Source: an uncultured Granulosicoccus sp. (GTDB lineage Bacteria; Pseudomonadota; Gammaproteobacteria; Granulosicoccales; Granulosicoccaceae). From it: a stretch of DNA of 64,000 nucleotides. The notes under the pieces were generated by a model. It was given only the letters and a program-made list of their open reading frames with translations. It was not told the DNA's origin and made no database searches. The position numbers were made by a program, and so were the translations under genes. The stretch is from NCBI GenBank assembly GCA_947492525.1, contig CANLNQ010000011.1, positions 62,001 to 126,000 of the forward strand. Reading direction: 5' to 3'. Shown in pieces: positions 19,002 to 29,638 of the stretch (positions are counted from its first letter, which is position 1; every line of letters begins with the position of its first letter).

Positions 19002-20555
19002 ATGACCCATATCTGCATGCTGGCAGCAGAAAACGACGTGATACCCGGCGGCAAGGTGGGCGGCATCGGTGATGTCGTACGCGACATCCCGAAAGCGCTC
19101 GCCCGACAGGGCGCGACGGTGACGGTTCTCGTACCGGCTTACGGCGCCTTTCATCAGATCACCGGCGCATCGCCGGTCGGGGTCTGTACTGCGGTGTTCC
19201 GTGGGCGCACCGAGCGTATCGAGATCTACGAGCTTTTCACGGGTCGCGATGCGGGGGTGCGCTATCTCGTTGCGCATCATCCACTGTTTGCCAGCGGTGG
19301 CAAGGGTCGCATCTATTGCAACGATGACGCCAACCAACCCTTTGCCACCGATGCCAACAAGTTCGCCCTGTTCTGTGTGGCGAGTCTGCGAGCGTTGAAG
19401 GAAGACCTGATTTCCTCTGTTGATGTGCTTCATCTGCATGACTGGCACACCGGACTGGCAGCTGCATTGCTCAAATACGACCCGGACTTCCAGAGCCTCA
19501 AACCGCTCAAGGTCGTATTCAGCATCCACAACCTGGCCCTGCAGGGCATCAGGCCGTTCGCCGAACACGAATCATCACTGCAAGCATGGTTCCCTCACCT
19601 GCTGTACAACCATGCCGAACTTGCTGATCCTCGCTGGCAACAATGCGTCAACCCGATAGCAACGGCCATACGCATTGCCGACGTCGTGCATACGGTCTCC
19701 CCGACCTATGCAACTGAAATCGTACAGGCCAATGATCAGGCGCGAGGCTTTCATGGCGGCGAAGGACTGGAACGTGATCTGCAACAGGCTGCCGGCCAGG
19801 GCCGACTGACCGGCATCATCAACGGCATCGACTACGACGCACCGCTCGCTGCTCGCCTCGGCTGGTCCGAGTTCATGCAAGCGGCCGCCGATGACATGCT
19901 CAGACTCATGGCGCGCCGACCGGATCTGCGATCCCTGGACTATGTCGCTCATCAACGTCTGTTGCGCTGGCAACAGGAGGCCAGACCGGCCCACATCATC
20001 ACCGGCGTCGGGCGACTGACTGATCAGAAGATGGCCCTGTTGCTGCAACCCCTGCCCGATGGCAGCATTCCGCTGGACATCATGCTCGATGCGCTGAAGG
20101 GTCGTGGCATGCTGCTCCTGCTGGGCTCCGGAGATGCAGAGCTGGAACAGCACTGCCGAACCATTGCTGCAAGGCACGAACATTTTCTCTTTCTCAACCA
20201 GTATTCCGAAACACTGTCGAATCTGCTGTTTGCCAATGGCGACCTGTTTCTGATGCCGAGTTCCTTCGAACCCTGCGGCATCAGCCAGATGCTGGCCATG
20301 CGACAAGGTCAGCCTGTCCTGGCTCACGCCGTCGGTGGTCTGTGCGACACCATCAGCGACAAGGTGGACGGTTTCCTCTTTTCTGGCGAATCCATGCCTT
20401 CCCAGGCAACTCGGATGCTCGAACGCTTGAACGAAGTGCTGCAATTGAGAGAAAAACGACCGGACGATTTCCGTGAAATAGCCGAGCGCGCGCAGGCGCA
20501 ACGCTTTGAATGGCACGACAGTGCCTCCCGCTACCTATCGGAACTGTACTCATGA
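19002..20555 (+). CDS. glgA: Glycogen synthase (ADP-glucose)
   Basis: 517 residues, GT5. The N-terminal substrate loop is [13 protein letters not shown] (KVGG binds ADP-glucose); [18 protein letters not shown] and GIINGID follow, and the C-terminal GT-B block is [17 protein letters not shown]. An AGAGGT lies about 11 nt upstream of the ATG. It extends alpha-1,4 chains from ADP-glucose made by GlgC. Its stop overlaps the glgB start by 4 nt (ATGA), so the two are probably coupled. Confidence 0.95.
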   Translation: MTHICMLAAENDVIPGGKVGGIGDVVRDIPKALARQGATVTVLVPAYGAFHQITGASPVGVCTAVFRGRTERIEIYELFTGRDAGVRYLVAHHPLFASGGKGRIYCNDDANQPFATDANKFALFCVASLRALKEDLISSVDVLHLHDWHTGLAAALLKYDPDFQSLKPLKVVFSIHNLALQGIRPFAEHESSLQAWFPHLLYNHAELADPRWQQCVNPIATAIRIADVVHTVSPTYATEIVQANDQARGFHGGEGLERDLQQAAGQGRLTGIINGIDYDAPLAARLGWSEFMQAAADDMLRLMARRPDLRSLDYVAHQRLLRWQQEARPAHIITGVGRLTDQKMALLLQPLPDGSIPLDIMLDALKGRGMLLLLGSGDAELEQHCRTIAARHEHFLFLNQYSETLSNLLFANGDLFLMPSSFEPCGISQMLAMRQGQPVLAHAVGGLCDTISDKVDGFLFSGESMPSQATRMLERLNEVLQLREKRPDDFREIAERAQAQRFEWHDSASRYLSELYS

Positions 20556-22807
20556 ATTCAATTCTTGGTCACGCCGAAGTCAATGCGATCGTCGAGGGTC
20601 GTCATCCAGAACCTTTCTCGATCCTCGGCCAACATCCCATCGGCGAGGAGGCCGTCGAGAGCCTCGGCGGCCGTGCGGTCATCAGAACCTTTCAACCGCA
20701 TGCGGAGAAGGTATCGGTCATCGACGCCGAAGGGCAGCGTATTCCGCTCGAGCGGGTCCATCCGCACGGCCTGTTCGAACGCATCTTTGCCGATACCATC
20801 GGTCCCTATCGACTGGAACTGTCGCAGGACCAGCACCAGTGGGAAATCATCGACGCCTACTCCATGACCTCCCCCATGGGCGAGATGGATCGCTATCTGC
20901 TCAATGAGGGCACGCATCAGGAGCTGTATCAGGTACTGGGATCCAACCCGATGCAGTTTCAGGGTGTGGCCGGTGTCGAATTTGCGGTCTGGGCGCCCAA
21001 TGCGCGCCGCGTCAGTGTCGTCGGCGACTTCAACGACTGGGATGGTCGCCGGCACGTCATGCGATCGCATCCGGGCAGCGGTGTCTGGGACATCTTCATC
21101 CCGGCTGTGGGCAACGGAGCACTCTACAAATTCGAGATCGTGGCTGACGATGGCCGCCTGCTGCCATTGAAACACGACCCCTATGCCCCCTATTTCGAGC
21201 AACCGCCAGGCAATGCCTCGATCGTTTTCGAAAGTCAGTTCATCTGGAGTGATGACGACTATCAGGAGAACAGGAAAAGCCTGGACATGCGCAATCGGCC
21301 CATGTCCATCTATGAAGTGCATGCCGGTTCGTGGCGACTGAACGTGAATGGCGATTCTCTGACCTATGTCGAGATGGCGAAGACGCTACTTCCCTATGTG
21401 CTGGAGAACGGCTTCACCCATATCGAGCTGATGCCCATCACCGAGCATCCCTTCGACGGCTCCTGGGGTTACCAGCCGATCGGCCTGTTCGCGCCGACAT
21501 CACGCTTTGGCAGTCCGGATGACTTCCGGCATTTCGTCGACGCCTGCCATGCCGAAGGTATCGGCGTGATCATGGACTGGGTTCCCGCGCATTTTCCGAC
21601 AGATGCACATGGCCTCGGGGAATTCGACGGTACTCACCTCTACGAGCATGCCGATCCGAGACAAGGCATGCACCAGGACTGGCAGACTCTCATCTACAAC
21701 TTTGGCCGCGCCGAGGTGTCCAACTACCTGCTGAGCAATGCACTGTACTGGATACGCGAATTCCATCTCGACGGGCTGCGGGTCGATGCCGTGGCCTCGA
21801 TGCTCTACCTGGACTATTCCCGGGAACAGGGGCAATGGATTCCGAACCGTTACGGCGGACGCGAAAACCTCGAAGCCATCGAATTCCTCAAGCGGATGAA
21901 CATTCTGGTGCATGCCGAAGGTGGCATCACACTGGCTGAGGAATCCACCAGCTTTCCCGGTGTCAGCCATCCGACCTACAACAATGGCCTGGGATTCACC
22001 TTCAAGTGGAACATGGGCTGGATGCACGACATGCTCGAATACATGAGCAAGGACGCCGCCTACCGGAAATATCACCATAACAGCCTGACCTTCGGCATGA
22101 TCTACGCCTTCAGCGAGAATTTCTGTCTGCCGTTCTCGCACGATGAAGTGGTCTATGGAAAAGGCTCCATGATCAACAAGATGCCGGGAGATGATTGGCA
22201 GAAGTTCGCCAACCTGCGCGCGCTGTACGGGATGATGTGGAGTTACCCGGGCAAGAAGCTCAATTTCATGGGCGGCGAGATCGCCCAGTATGGCGAGTGG
22301 CAGCACAGCGGCAGCATCCAGTGGCACCTGCTGGACCAGGCCAAGCACCAGGGCATCCTCCGGCTTGTCCGAGACCTGAACCACCTCTATGCAGAGCATC
22401 CGGCACTCTACGAAACCGACTGCGAATCGGCCGGATTCGAATGGATAGATTGCGATGACCACGAACAGAGCGTGATCTCCTTCTACCGCTACTCTGCAGA
22501 CCGTAAACGCAGCTGCATCACGGTCTGCAATTTCACACCTGTCATCCGAACACAGTACGTTATCGGCGTGAATGAGAGCGGTCAGTACCGGGAGCTGATC
22601 AACACCGATAGCGAGTACTACGGTGGTAGTGGCCAGAGTAACCAGAGTGTCGCACCGTCTGGCTCGGGCGGTACGCCGGCAGATGAGACATCACAGGCGT
22701 CGCTGATTCAGGCCCATGATGAACCGGCTCATAATCGCCCCGCCAGTCTCAAGCTCACGTTACCCCCGCTGGCAGTGCTGATCCTCGAACAAACCAGTCC
22801 GGGCTAG
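20552..22807 (+). CDS. glgB: 1,4-alpha-glucan branching enzyme
   Basis: 751 residues from the ATG at 20552. The N1 domain (about 1-110) and CBM48 domain ([20 protein letters not shown]) precede the GH13_9 barrel: [28 protein letters not shown] (nucleophile Asp), [10 protein letters not shown] (Glu) and [15 protein letters not shown]. The C-terminal beta domain ends [11 protein letters not shown] and contains a Gly/Ser/Gln-rich insertion of about 40 residues (nt 22618-22740) where E. coli GlgB has a shorter loop. It creates the alpha-1,6 branches of glycogen and is the last gene of glgCAB. Confidence 0.95.
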   Translation: MNSILGHAEVNAIVEGRHPEPFSILGQHPIGEEAVESLGGRAVIRTFQPHAEKVSVIDAEGQRIPLERVHPHGLFERIFADTIGPYRLELSQDQHQWEIIDAYSMTSPMGEMDRYLLNEGTHQELYQVLGSNPMQFQGVAGVEFAVWAPNARRVSVVGDFNDWDGRRHVMRSHPGSGVWDIFIPAVGNGALYKFEIVADDGRLLPLKHDPYAPYFEQPPGNASIVFESQFIWSDDDYQENRKSLDMRNRPMSIYEVHAGSWRLNVNGDSLTYVEMAKTLLPYVLENGFTHIELMPITEHPFDGSWGYQPIGLFAPTSRFGSPDDFRHFVDACHAEGIGVIMDWVPAHFPTDAHGLGEFDGTHLYEHADPRQGMHQDWQTLIYNFGRAEVSNYLLSNALYWIREFHLDGLRVDAVASMLYLDYSREQGQWIPNRYGGRENLEAIEFLKRMNILVHAEGGITLAEESTSFPGVSHPTYNNGLGFTFKWNMGWMHDMLEYMSKDAAYRKYHHNSLTFGMIYAFSENFCLPFSHDEVVYGKGSMINKMPGDDWQKFANLRALYGMMWSYPGKKLNFMGGEIAQYGEWQHSGSIQWHLLDQAKHQGILRLVRDLNHLYAEHPALYETDCESAGFEWIDCDDHEQSVISFYRYSADRKRSCITVCNFTPVIRTQYVIGVNESGQYRELINTDSEYYGGSGQSNQSVAPSGSGGTPADETSQASLIQAHDEPAHNRPASLKLTLPPLAVLILEQTSPG

Positions 22808-22861
22808 CAAGACCGGCCAGCCCTGCGATACACTGCGCGGCCAGGAGTACGAACTTGCACG

Positions 22862-22880
22862 AGTGGGCGCTACGCCCACT
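22862..22880. repeat. Short hairpin in the glgB to OmpA-domain gap
   Basis: AGTGGGCG (22862-22869) pairs exactly with CGCCCACT (22873-22880) over a 3-nt loop. It is the first of two hairpins in the 177-nt gap after glgB and may act together with the stronger one. Confidence 0.6.
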
Positions 22881-22895
22881 GGTACTGGCGTCATT

Positions 22896-22925
22896 GCGGC
22901 TGCCACCCTTCGGGGTGGCAGCCGC
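22896..22925 (+). terminator. 13-bp stem with TTCG tetraloop after glgB
   Basis: 22896-22908 pairs perfectly with 22913-22925; the loop is TTCG, the especially stable UUCG tetraloop in RNA. There is no T run downstream, so it is either a terminator that needs little U tract, a barrier to 3' exonucleases protecting glgCAB mRNA, or a REP-like element. No gene lies in the gap. Confidence 0.6.
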
Positions 22926-22984
22926 CAGGTGCTGTCGCCGACAGGGGTTCGTGACCGCATCATCGGACACCGGTACTGCCAAAC

Positions 22985-24511
22985 ATGAAGAAATTGATCG
23001 TTCTTGCCCTGCTGGGTCTGGTTCTCGGCGCGGGGGCATGGAAAGTTCAGAACCCGCAGGGCACGCTCAGCGATGCCCGCCAACAGGTCGTTGCGCTCGG
23101 AGAGCGACTGAATTCCGGGGTTCAGGCCATCCGCCTGCCCGAGCAAGGCGATGGCCAGTCGCCGCAACAGACGCTCGAAGAGCGGCTGACGCTGCTGGAA
23201 GAATCCATCGTGTCCAACAGCCGTGACGAGATACCGTCGGCTGTCGATGAACTGACCGAAGTGGCACAGGATGCCGAAGCCGGAAATGCTGCCAATGTGG
23301 TCAGACTCGATGCCATCGACAGCCGCCTGGAATTGCTGGTCCGCCGCCTCGATGAGCAGACGGTCGAACAAGGCCTGCAACAGGTCCGCCAAGGCATGGA
23401 AACCGTGTCTCAGGACGTTGCGGCATTGCGCGAATCTGCCAGCAGCCGAGACGCTGAAGTGCGTAGTGAACTGGCAACGATTACCGAACAGATCGAAGCC
23501 CTGGGTCTGCGGCTGGACACGCTGGCCGCCTCTTCAGGCACGGTCTCTGCCGACGCCCTGCAGGGCGATGACAGTGGTGCCGAGGCGAACAGTGGCAGCG
23601 CCTCGCTGGCAGCGTCCATCGATCAGCGATTCACGGCACTTGAATCGCGCTTGAGTACGGTCAATTCGGATTCTCGTCAGATAGCGAGCCTCAATGATGA
23701 ATTGCAATCGGCTCGCGAACAGATCAGGCAACTGCAAGAGTCCACGGCCTCCAACCGACGCAATGTCGATCGCATCGATGGTTCCGTGGCACAGCTGCGC
23801 ACCACCGGCGAATCCATGTCCATCGATGCGGTGCAGGCCGAGATCGGGGATCAACTGACACTGGTGCAATCTCAGTTGGAAAGCAGTGACGACGATGCCA
23901 ATATCATTGCCCTGCAGCGCCTGCTCGACAATGCGCGCGTTCGCATCAACGAAGTCGAGGCACGGGTACAGAGATTGCCGGCGTCGTCGGAAGAGGCCGG
24001 TGGCGCACAGGATGCACAAAGCACGCTGGAATCCCGGGTAGTTTCACTGAACGAGCGTCTGGCGGATCTGCGCCGCAGGAACCCCGACACTGCCGGTGCG
24101 GAACAGGAAGAAGAACCCGTGGCAGCCGGCGACTTTGTCAGTAGCGACGACCTTCGCGGGGAGACTGAACCTCAGGCGGTTCAGTACAAGATCTACTTCG
24201 ATCGCAACAGTGTGGAGATCACCGATGATGCCGCTGTCGTGCTCGACTCCTTCATCGCGCAGGAGAAGAACCGCACCACCGGCGTGTCCATCTTCGGCTT
24301 CACTGACACGCTGGGATCGGCCACCTACAATCAGCAGCTGGCCTTGCAACGCGCCACCAATGTGCGCTCCTACCTGATCCAGAACGGCTTTGATTACACC
24401 AAGATCAAGGCGCTCAACGGTCTCGGTGAGGATGCGGCAGCCGCGGTTCTGCCAGACAATGCCGGAGATGCCCAGCAGCGCGTCGTGGTTCTGTACGCGA
24501 CACAACCCTAG
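22985..24511 (+). CDS. OmpA-domain protein with N-terminal anchor and long coiled coil
   Basis: 508 residues. An uncleaved-looking N-terminal hydrophobic segment (KKLIVLALLGLVLGAGAW) is followed by about 360 residues of heptad-like, Gln/Ser/Glu/Arg-rich sequence predicted to be coiled coil. A C-terminal OmpA-like peptidoglycan-binding domain of about 110 residues follows (VQYKIYFDRNSVEITDDAA, IFGFTDTLGSATYNQQLALQRA). No beta barrel is present. The shape suggests an inner-membrane-anchored rod reaching into the peptidoglycan. It may share a transcript with the nicotinamidase gene, which starts 9 nt later. Function is not known. Confidence 0.85.
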   Translation: MKKLIVLALLGLVLGAGAWKVQNPQGTLSDARQQVVALGERLNSGVQAIRLPEQGDGQSPQQTLEERLTLLEESIVSNSRDEIPSAVDELTEVAQDAEAGNAANVVRLDAIDSRLELLVRRLDEQTVEQGLQQVRQGMETVSQDVAALRESASSRDAEVRSELATITEQIEALGLRLDTLAASSGTVSADALQGDDSGAEANSGSASLAASIDQRFTALESRLSTVNSDSRQIASLNDELQSAREQIRQLQESTASNRRNVDRIDGSVAQLRTTGESMSIDAVQAEIGDQLTLVQSQLESSDDDANIIALQRLLDNARVRINEVEARVQRLPASSEEAGGAQDAQSTLESRVVSLNERLADLRRRNPDTAGAEQEEEPVAAGDFVSSDDLRGETEPQAVQYKIYFDRNSVEITDDAAVVLDSFIAQEKNRTTGVSIFGFTDTLGSATYNQQLALQRATNVRSYLIQNGFDYTKIKALNGLGEDAAAAVLPDNAGDAQQRVVVLYATQP

Positions 24512-24519
24512 AGCCGAAC

Positions 24520-25140
24520 ATGCCCGACTTGACGATTCAGGACAGCGACTGCCTGCTCATCATCGATGTGCAGAACGATTTCTGCCAGGGCGGTTCCCTG
24601 GCAGTGCCCGATGCCGATGCCATCGTGCCATTGATCAACGAGCTGTCACCGCAGTTCGCAACGGTTGTGCTGACTCAGGACTGGCACCCGGCGGGACATT
24701 CGAGCTTTGCCAGCAGCCACGCCGGCAAGCAGCCCTTCGAGTCCATCACCCTGCCCTACGGCGAACAGACGCTGTGGCCGGATCATTGCGTTCAGGGCAG
24801 TCATGGCGCAGAATTCCACCCCCGGCTGGCGTGCGACGCCGCTCAACTGATCATTCGCAAGGGCTTTCGATCGGCGATTGATTCCTACTCCGCGTTCTAC
24901 GAGAACGATCACACCACCACCACCGGGCTGACCGGTTATCTGCAACAGCGCGGTATCCGCCGGGTCTTCTGTGTCGGTCTGGCGCTGGATTACTGCGTGC
25001 GCTATTCAGCTGTGGATGCGCGACGCGAAGGGTTCGATGCCGTCCTGCTCGAGCACGCCTGTCGTGGTATCGACATGAACGGTTCCAACGATGCCGCGCT
25101 CGCTGCCATGAAAGAGGTCGGCGTCGTCATCGACTCATGA
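24520..25140 (+). CDS. pncA: Nicotinamidase
   Basis: 206 residues, isochorismatase-like hydrolase fold. The catalytic triad is recognisable as Asp in LLIIDVQNDFCQGG, Lys in IIRKGF, and the nucleophile Cys in ALDYCVRYSA; the metal-binding block is TQDWHPAGHSSF and WPDHCVQGS is also conserved. It converts nicotinamide to nicotinate for NAD salvage in the cytoplasm. It starts 9 nt after the OmpA-domain gene's stop. Its last six bases overlap the convergent regulator gene. Confidence 0.93.
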   Translation: MPDLTIQDSDCLLIIDVQNDFCQGGSLAVPDADAIVPLINELSPQFATVVLTQDWHPAGHSSFASSHAGKQPFESITLPYGEQTLWPDHCVQGSHGAEFHPRLACDAAQLIIRKGFRSAIDSYSAFYENDHTTTTGLTGYLQQRGIRRVFCVGLALDYCVRYSAVDARREGFDAVLLEHACRGIDMNGSNDAALAAMKEVGVVIDS

Positions 25141-26652
25141 ACCTGCATGACAGCTCGGCGTTCTCGGACAGGCGCCAATGCGGGGGCAGATCATGCGAGC
25201 CTGTTTCTCTATGCCCCGGTTGAGCCATTCGATGTTCAGCAACCTGGCCGTCTGCTGAAGCTCCTTTCGGATCGTGTCCGGAATGGCGACCGAACCACCG
25301 TTTTCGTTACAGGCCATCCTGAGGCTCGCCGCCAGGGATGCCGCATCGGCCCCCTGAGCCTCCAGTGCCGGGTTGACGTCGATACCGGCACACAGCACAT
25401 GCTTGTTACCGGAAAGGTCGCTGACCTTGACAGACTCGCAGCAGAAGATGCGCGGCTCGGAGCCTACGTCCATGACCGAGATCTGCGCCGAGGACTCATC
25501 GATATCAGAGCTGATCATGCGGAAAACGGCCCAGTGCTGACAGGGGTCCTGCACCATGCGCATATTGCCCCACGGCAAGGGTATGCCGTTGCCCCGATAC
25601 ACCGCCGATAGCTGCCCCGGCGGGTAGGCATCGAAGTAGTGCCAATGCGGGTATGAAGACACCACGGTCATGCGTCGCATGACCACTGCAGTCGTGACAT
25701 CCAGCATATCGCCGACGTTGATGTCATGAGCACGCTGCTCCAGCAATCTGCGGAACGGCACCTTGGGACACAACAACGCCCCGGCGAAGAAGCTGCATTC
25801 GAAATCACGCCAGGCATGCACGATGTCCTGGGTGTTCACCGCACTGGAGGTATCCACATCCAGACCGGTATCGAAACGTGTATCGATGGCCACAGGTCCT
25901 GTGGTCGCAACGCTTTTCACGCCATCACCGTCGTGCAGGACCTTGTGTCCGATATACAGCGCCAGATCGTACTTGAGCCGTGCCGGCTGTGATTGCATCA
26001 GCTTGTTGACATGAATGGTGGACGGCGCTTCGAAAAACGAGCGCACCACTGTCTTGTCCCTGAGTACCTTGGCACTGATGGCTGTTTCCGGCACCTTGGT
26101 GAACCACTTGATGCGCATGCCCATGTCCTTGCAGATATCCATCAGGGCATCCAGGCTCAATGGCATCTGTTTCCTGCCAACGGCCTCGGCCGCACGTTCG
26201 AGCTCGGGAAAGTGATTCTGATTGTTCTCCTGATGGGCTCGTATCAACAGATGCGCGAACTGCCTGCCGGACACGCCCGTCTGAGATAGCATTTCGGGGA
26301 TCGCGTTCTGCAGGATCTCCCTGGAGAAAAGAAATCCCGGTTCCAGCGCCATGCCGCGCATGCCACCGCGACTGCCCTTGTCCGGGACTATCGCCGCCTC
26401 GTCGGGAACATCATCGAGAAACCAGCGAATGTCCTTCTGGAAAACCTCGGCAATGACCGACAGCATACGAGCGCTGGGATGGCGTTTTCCACGCTCGATC
26501 ATGGACAGATACGAGACGGAAGGGGCCGACTCTGCATCCACCTTGACACAGCGGGCTGACAGATCGTCCATCGTCAGATTGTTGCGCTTGCGCAGATTCC
26601 TGATCTTCGTGCCCAGGAAGTGGGCATTGCGTATTGCCGATGCACTGGACAT
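25135..26652 (-). CDS. Large XRE-family transcriptional regulator (DUF3612-like C-terminal region)
   Basis: 505 residues. Residues about 10-80 are an HTH_3 domain (KIRNLRKRNNLTMDDLSARC, SVSYLSMIERGKRHPS). The large remainder has GHKVLHDGDG, FECSFFAGALLCPKVPFRRL and YPHWHYFDAYPPG, a layout like the ScfR/RamB class of acetate and short-chain fatty acid regulators and, from memory, closest to DUF3612; I could not check this. The C-terminus is cysteine-containing (MICPRIGACPRTPSC), perhaps metal- or redox-linked. It is divergent from a small gene and the isocitrate dehydrogenase gene, so control of the isocitrate branch point is a reasonable inference. AAAGGTGA precedes the ATG. Confidence 0.8.
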   Translation of the reverse strand: MSSASAIRNAHFLGTKIRNLRKRNNLTMDDLSARCVKVDAESAPSVSYLSMIERGKRHPSARMLSVIAEVFQKDIRWFLDDVPDEAAIVPDKGSRGGMRGMALEPGFLFSREILQNAIPEMLSQTGVSGRQFAHLLIRAHQENNQNHFPELERAAEAVGRKQMPLSLDALMDICKDMGMRIKWFTKVPETAISAKVLRDKTVVRSFFEAPSTIHVNKLMQSQPARLKYDLALYIGHKVLHDGDGVKSVATTGPVAIDTRFDTGLDVDTSSAVNTQDIVHAWRDFECSFFAGALLCPKVPFRRLLEQRAHDINVGDMLDVTTAVVMRRMTVVSSYPHWHYFDAYPPGQLSAVYRGNGIPLPWGNMRMVQDPCQHWAVFRMISSDIDESSAQISVMDVGSEPRIFCCESVKVSDLSGNKHVLCAGIDVNPALEAQGADAASLAASLRMACNENGGSVAIPDTIRKELQQTARLLNIEWLNRGIEKQARMICPRIGACPRTPSCHAGS

Positions 26653-26668
26653 GACTCACCTTTCTTGT

Positions 26669-26702
26669 GAAATTGACAATGTAAAATTTCTTGAGTGAAA
26701 TT
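26669..26702. promoter_or_regulatory. AT-rich divergent control region with repeated GAAATT half-sites
   Basis: GAAATT occurs at 26669-26674 and 26697-26702 and its complement AATTTC at 26685-26690, within a markedly AT-rich 60-bp stretch just upstream of the regulator start. TTGACA at 26673-26678 could be a plus-strand -35, with only a weak -10 (TGAAAT, 26696-26701) at 17 bp. This looks like an operator for the XRE regulator's own promoter and/or the plus-strand genes. Confidence 0.45.
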
Positions 26703-26801
26703 CTAATTCATTTTTATCGACACAGTCGCTAAGGTACACATGAACAAAGGTTACAGGTCTTGTGACCGGAACCGCCTATCCCTACCGTCGGAGCTTTCGC
26801 C

Positions 26802-27137
26802 ATGGGAACACAGCAATCGTTTCGCACCACCACGAGCTGGGATCAAGCCATTCCCATGCTGGATACCGGGTTTCCACTGGCCTGTGGATCGCACGCCGAT
26901 GTTGCAGCCTATCTGGTGCATTTCCAGCACCTGGCAGCCATCCTGACCGATGGTAGCGTCACCGCCCTGCGCCATCCCGGCCAGTTCATCGACATGGAAG
27001 GCAATCCCGAGGCGCCAGAGAGCATCCTGCTGGAACAGAACGGCATTCAGGTCGAGATCGAGCCTCGCAGTCATTCTGCTTCATCCACGACCACCGGCCC
27101 TCAACACCGTCTGCAGCTGCTGACAATGCTGGGCTGA
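26802..27137 (+). CDS. Small conserved-looking protein of unknown function
   Basis: 111 residues. The frame has strongly GC-biased third positions like its neighbours, and CGGAG lies 8 nt upstream of the ATG, so I take it as a real gene. No signal peptide, no membrane segment and no recognised motif. The N-terminal half is mildly hydrophobic and helical (FPLACGSHADVAAYLVHFQHLAAIL); the last 20 residues are Ser/Thr-rich and probably disordered. It lies between the XRE regulator and monomeric isocitrate dehydrogenase, suggesting shared regulation with the latter. Confidence 0.65.
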   Translation: MGTQQSFRTTTSWDQAIPMLDTGFPLACGSHADVAAYLVHFQHLAAILTDGSVTALRHPGQFIDMEGNPEAPESILLEQNGIQVEIEPRSHSASSTTTGPQHRLQLLTMLG

Positions 27138-27252
27138 CGCAACAGGCAGGCCTGAAACGCTGTCCGCCATCGAGTCACAATCGTCTAGCGCTTGATTTTG
27201 GCGTGTACAAGTACGACCATTGAGGGTTTCCCCTTCGACGGTGATTTTCTCG

Positions 27253-29481
27253 ATGAACGACCACAGGCCTACTGTGATTTACACCCTGACGGACGAGGCG
27301 CCAGCACTGGCAACGCACTCGCTTCTGCCGATCATACAAACCTTCACCGCTGCTGCTGGTATAGCGGTCGAGACTCGGGATATCTCTCTCGCAGCCCGCA
27401 CCCTCAGTCAGTTCAATGACTACTTGAGCGAGCAGCAGCAGACCCCGGACGCGCTGGCCGAACTGGGTGAGCTGGCCACACGTCCAGAGGCCAATATCAT
27501 CAAGCTGCCCAATATCAGCGCCTCGATTCCCCAGCTGAAGGCCACCATTGCCGAACTGCAGGCCAAAGGCTACGAACTGCCGGCCTACCCGGACGATCCG
27601 CAGAATGCACAGGAACAGGAAATACGCCGGCGCTATGACCGAGTCAAGGGTAGCGCCGTCAATCCCGTGTTGCGTGAAGGCAATTCCGACCGACGTGCAC
27701 CGGCCGCTGCCAAGAACTATGCTCGGGCCAACCCCCATGCCATGGGCGCCTGGTCCAGCGAGTCCGACTCGCACGTGGCGCACATGGAATCAGGCGATTT
27801 CTTCTCCAACGAACAGTCGCTTACCGTTGCTGACGCCGGTACGCTCAGGATCGAACATGTCGATGCTGCCGGCAGCGTTGTCATCCTGAAACCGGATTTT
27901 CCGGTATCAGCCGGCGAAATCGTGGACGCAACCTTCATGAGTCGTGACGCGCTGCAGGCCTTCTTCGCCGAACAGATACGCGAAGCCAGAGAACAGGGTG
28001 TATTGCTGTCCCTGCATCTGAAGGCGACCATGATGAAAGTGTCCGACCCCATCATCTTCGGGCATGCCGTACGCAGTTATTTCGCCGAGCTGTTCGAGCA
28101 GTACGGGGAAGTTCTCGACGCGGCCGGTGCCGATGCCAACAATGGCTTTGGCAGCGTGCTCGAAGCCATCGAATCCTTGCCGGCCGAGCAGCAGCGCGTC
28201 ATCGAGACATGCATCCGGCACTGCTACGAAACAGGCCCGGCGCTGGCCATGGTCAACTCCGACAAGGGCATCACCAATCTGCACGTCCCCAGTGATGTCA
28301 TCGTCGACGCTTCCATGCCAGCCATGATTCGCACCTCGGGCAAGATGTGGAACAGCGACGGCCAGCTGCAGGATACCAAGGCATTGATCCCGGACAGCTG
28401 CTACGCGGCGGTCTATCAGGAAACCATCGAATTCTGTCGAGAACATGGCGCCTTCGATCCAGCCACCATGGGGACGGTACCCAATGTCGGCCTGATGGCG
28501 CAGAAGGCCGAGGAATACGGCTCTCACGACAAGACCTTCGAGATTCCCGGCGCCGGCACGGTCCGTGTCGTCGATGGCAAGGGTTCGGTGCTGATGAGCC
28601 ATGAGGTGCAGAGCGGCGATATCTGGCGCATGTGCAACGTCAAGGATGCTCCGGTTCGGGACTGGGTCAGGCTGGCCGTTTCCCGAGCTCGCGCTACGGG
28701 TAGCCCCGCCATCTTCTGGCTTGATCATGAGCGTGCCCACGATCGCCAGCTGATCGACAAGGTCAGCCACTATCTGCAGGAACACGATACCGAAGGTCTG
28801 AGCATCAGCATCATGGCGCCGGGGCAAGCCACTCGCCACACGCTGGAGAGGCTCAAGGCGGGCGAAGACACCATATCGGTCACCGGCAATGTGCTGCGGG
28901 ATTATCTGACCGATCTCTTTCCCATACTCGAACTGGGCACCAGCGCGAAGATGCTGTCCATCGTGCCCCTGATGCAGGGTGGAGGCCTGTTCGAGACCGG
29001 TGCCGGTGGTTCGGCACCCAAGCATGTGGAGCAACTGCTGGAGGAGAACCACCTGCGATGGGATTCTCTGGGAGAATTCCTGGCACTGGCCGTTTCCCTG
29101 GAGCACTTTGCCGATTCCGCGGGCATCGAGCGTGCTCGAATCCTGGCCGACACGCTGGATTCGGCGACCAGCAAACTTCTGCTGGAAGGCCGCTCACCGT
29201 CACGTCGGGTCAACGAGCTGGATAATCGTGGCAGCCACTTCTACCTGGCCTTGTACTGGGCGCAGGCACTGGCAGAACAGAACGACGACCCTGAGTTGAA
29301 CGCGCAGTTCACGCCGCTGGCCGCTTCGCTGCAGGAAAACGAATCCACCATTGTCGGTGAGCTGAATGCCGTGCAGGGACAGGCTGTGGATATCGGCGGC
29401 TACTACTTTCCGGACATCGAGAAATGCGAAGCCGTGATGCGCCCCAGCAAGACGTTCAATACCTTGCTGGCCGACGTCTGA
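27253..29481 (+). CDS. icd: Monomeric NADP-dependent isocitrate dehydrogenase
   Basis: 742 residues from the ATG at 27253 ([17 protein letters not shown]), the normal size for the monomeric IDH-II type and unlike the 416-residue dimeric enzyme. Diagnostic blocks: [83 protein letters not shown] and [12 protein letters not shown]-like [12 protein letters not shown]. It decarboxylates isocitrate to 2-oxoglutarate with NADP in the TCA cycle. Size alone might suggest malate synthase G, but the motifs are IDH. It lies downstream of a small unknown gene and the divergent XRE regulator. Confidence 0.95.
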   Translation: MNDHRPTVIYTLTDEAPALATHSLLPIIQTFTAAAGIAVETRDISLAARTLSQFNDYLSEQQQTPDALAELGELATRPEANIIKLPNISASIPQLKATIAELQAKGYELPAYPDDPQNAQEQEIRRRYDRVKGSAVNPVLREGNSDRRAPAAAKNYARANPHAMGAWSSESDSHVAHMESGDFFSNEQSLTVADAGTLRIEHVDAAGSVVILKPDFPVSAGEIVDATFMSRDALQAFFAEQIREAREQGVLLSLHLKATMMKVSDPIIFGHAVRSYFAELFEQYGEVLDAAGADANNGFGSVLEAIESLPAEQQRVIETCIRHCYETGPALAMVNSDKGITNLHVPSDVIVDASMPAMIRTSGKMWNSDGQLQDTKALIPDSCYAAVYQETIEFCREHGAFDPATMGTVPNVGLMAQKAEEYGSHDKTFEIPGAGTVRVVDGKGSVLMSHEVQSGDIWRMCNVKDAPVRDWVRLAVSRARATGSPAIFWLDHERAHDRQLIDKVSHYLQEHDTEGLSISIMAPGQATRHTLERLKAGEDTISVTGNVLRDYLTDLFPILELGTSAKMLSIVPLMQGGGLFETGAGGSAPKHVEQLLEENHLRWDSLGEFLALAVSLEHFADSAGIERARILADTLDSATSKLLLEGRSPSRRVNELDNRGSHFYLALYWAQALAEQNDDPELNAQFTPLAASLQENESTIVGELNAVQGQAVDIGGYYFPDIEKCEAVMRPSKTFNTLLADV

Positions 29482-29548
29482 TCAGGAAGCCCGGAGAACC
29501 GATCGAATCGGGAAACGGTGTGGCGCGACCAAGGCTGCCAGAGCGTTT

Positions 29549-29574
29549 CCCGGGGTGTCGTCGCGCACCCCGGG
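29549..29574. terminator. Two-way stem-loop between convergent genes
   Basis: CCCGGGGTG (29549-29557) pairs perfectly with CACCCCGGG (29566-29574) over an 8-nt loop, in the 157-nt gap between the convergent isocitrate dehydrogenase and sugar kinase genes. A second stem (CGCCCGA/TCGGGCG) follows. There is no T run on either strand, so function as a terminator is inferred from position. Confidence 0.5.
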
Positions 29575-29638
29575 ACACGCGAAAAGGTATCCTCGCCCGA
29601 CGAGCTTGCGGTCAAGCCCTCGGGCGACGGCGTTGTCG

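Noticed and set aside
17937-19568. A 543-residue open frame on the minus strand
   Set aside because: It is antisense to glgC and glgA, spans their boundary and has no recognisable motif; a by-product of GC-rich codon use.
27253-29481. Malate synthase G
   Set aside because: Size and the neighbouring ScfR-like regulator suggested it at first, but the conserved blocks ([18 protein letters not shown] and others) are those of monomeric isocitrate dehydrogenase.
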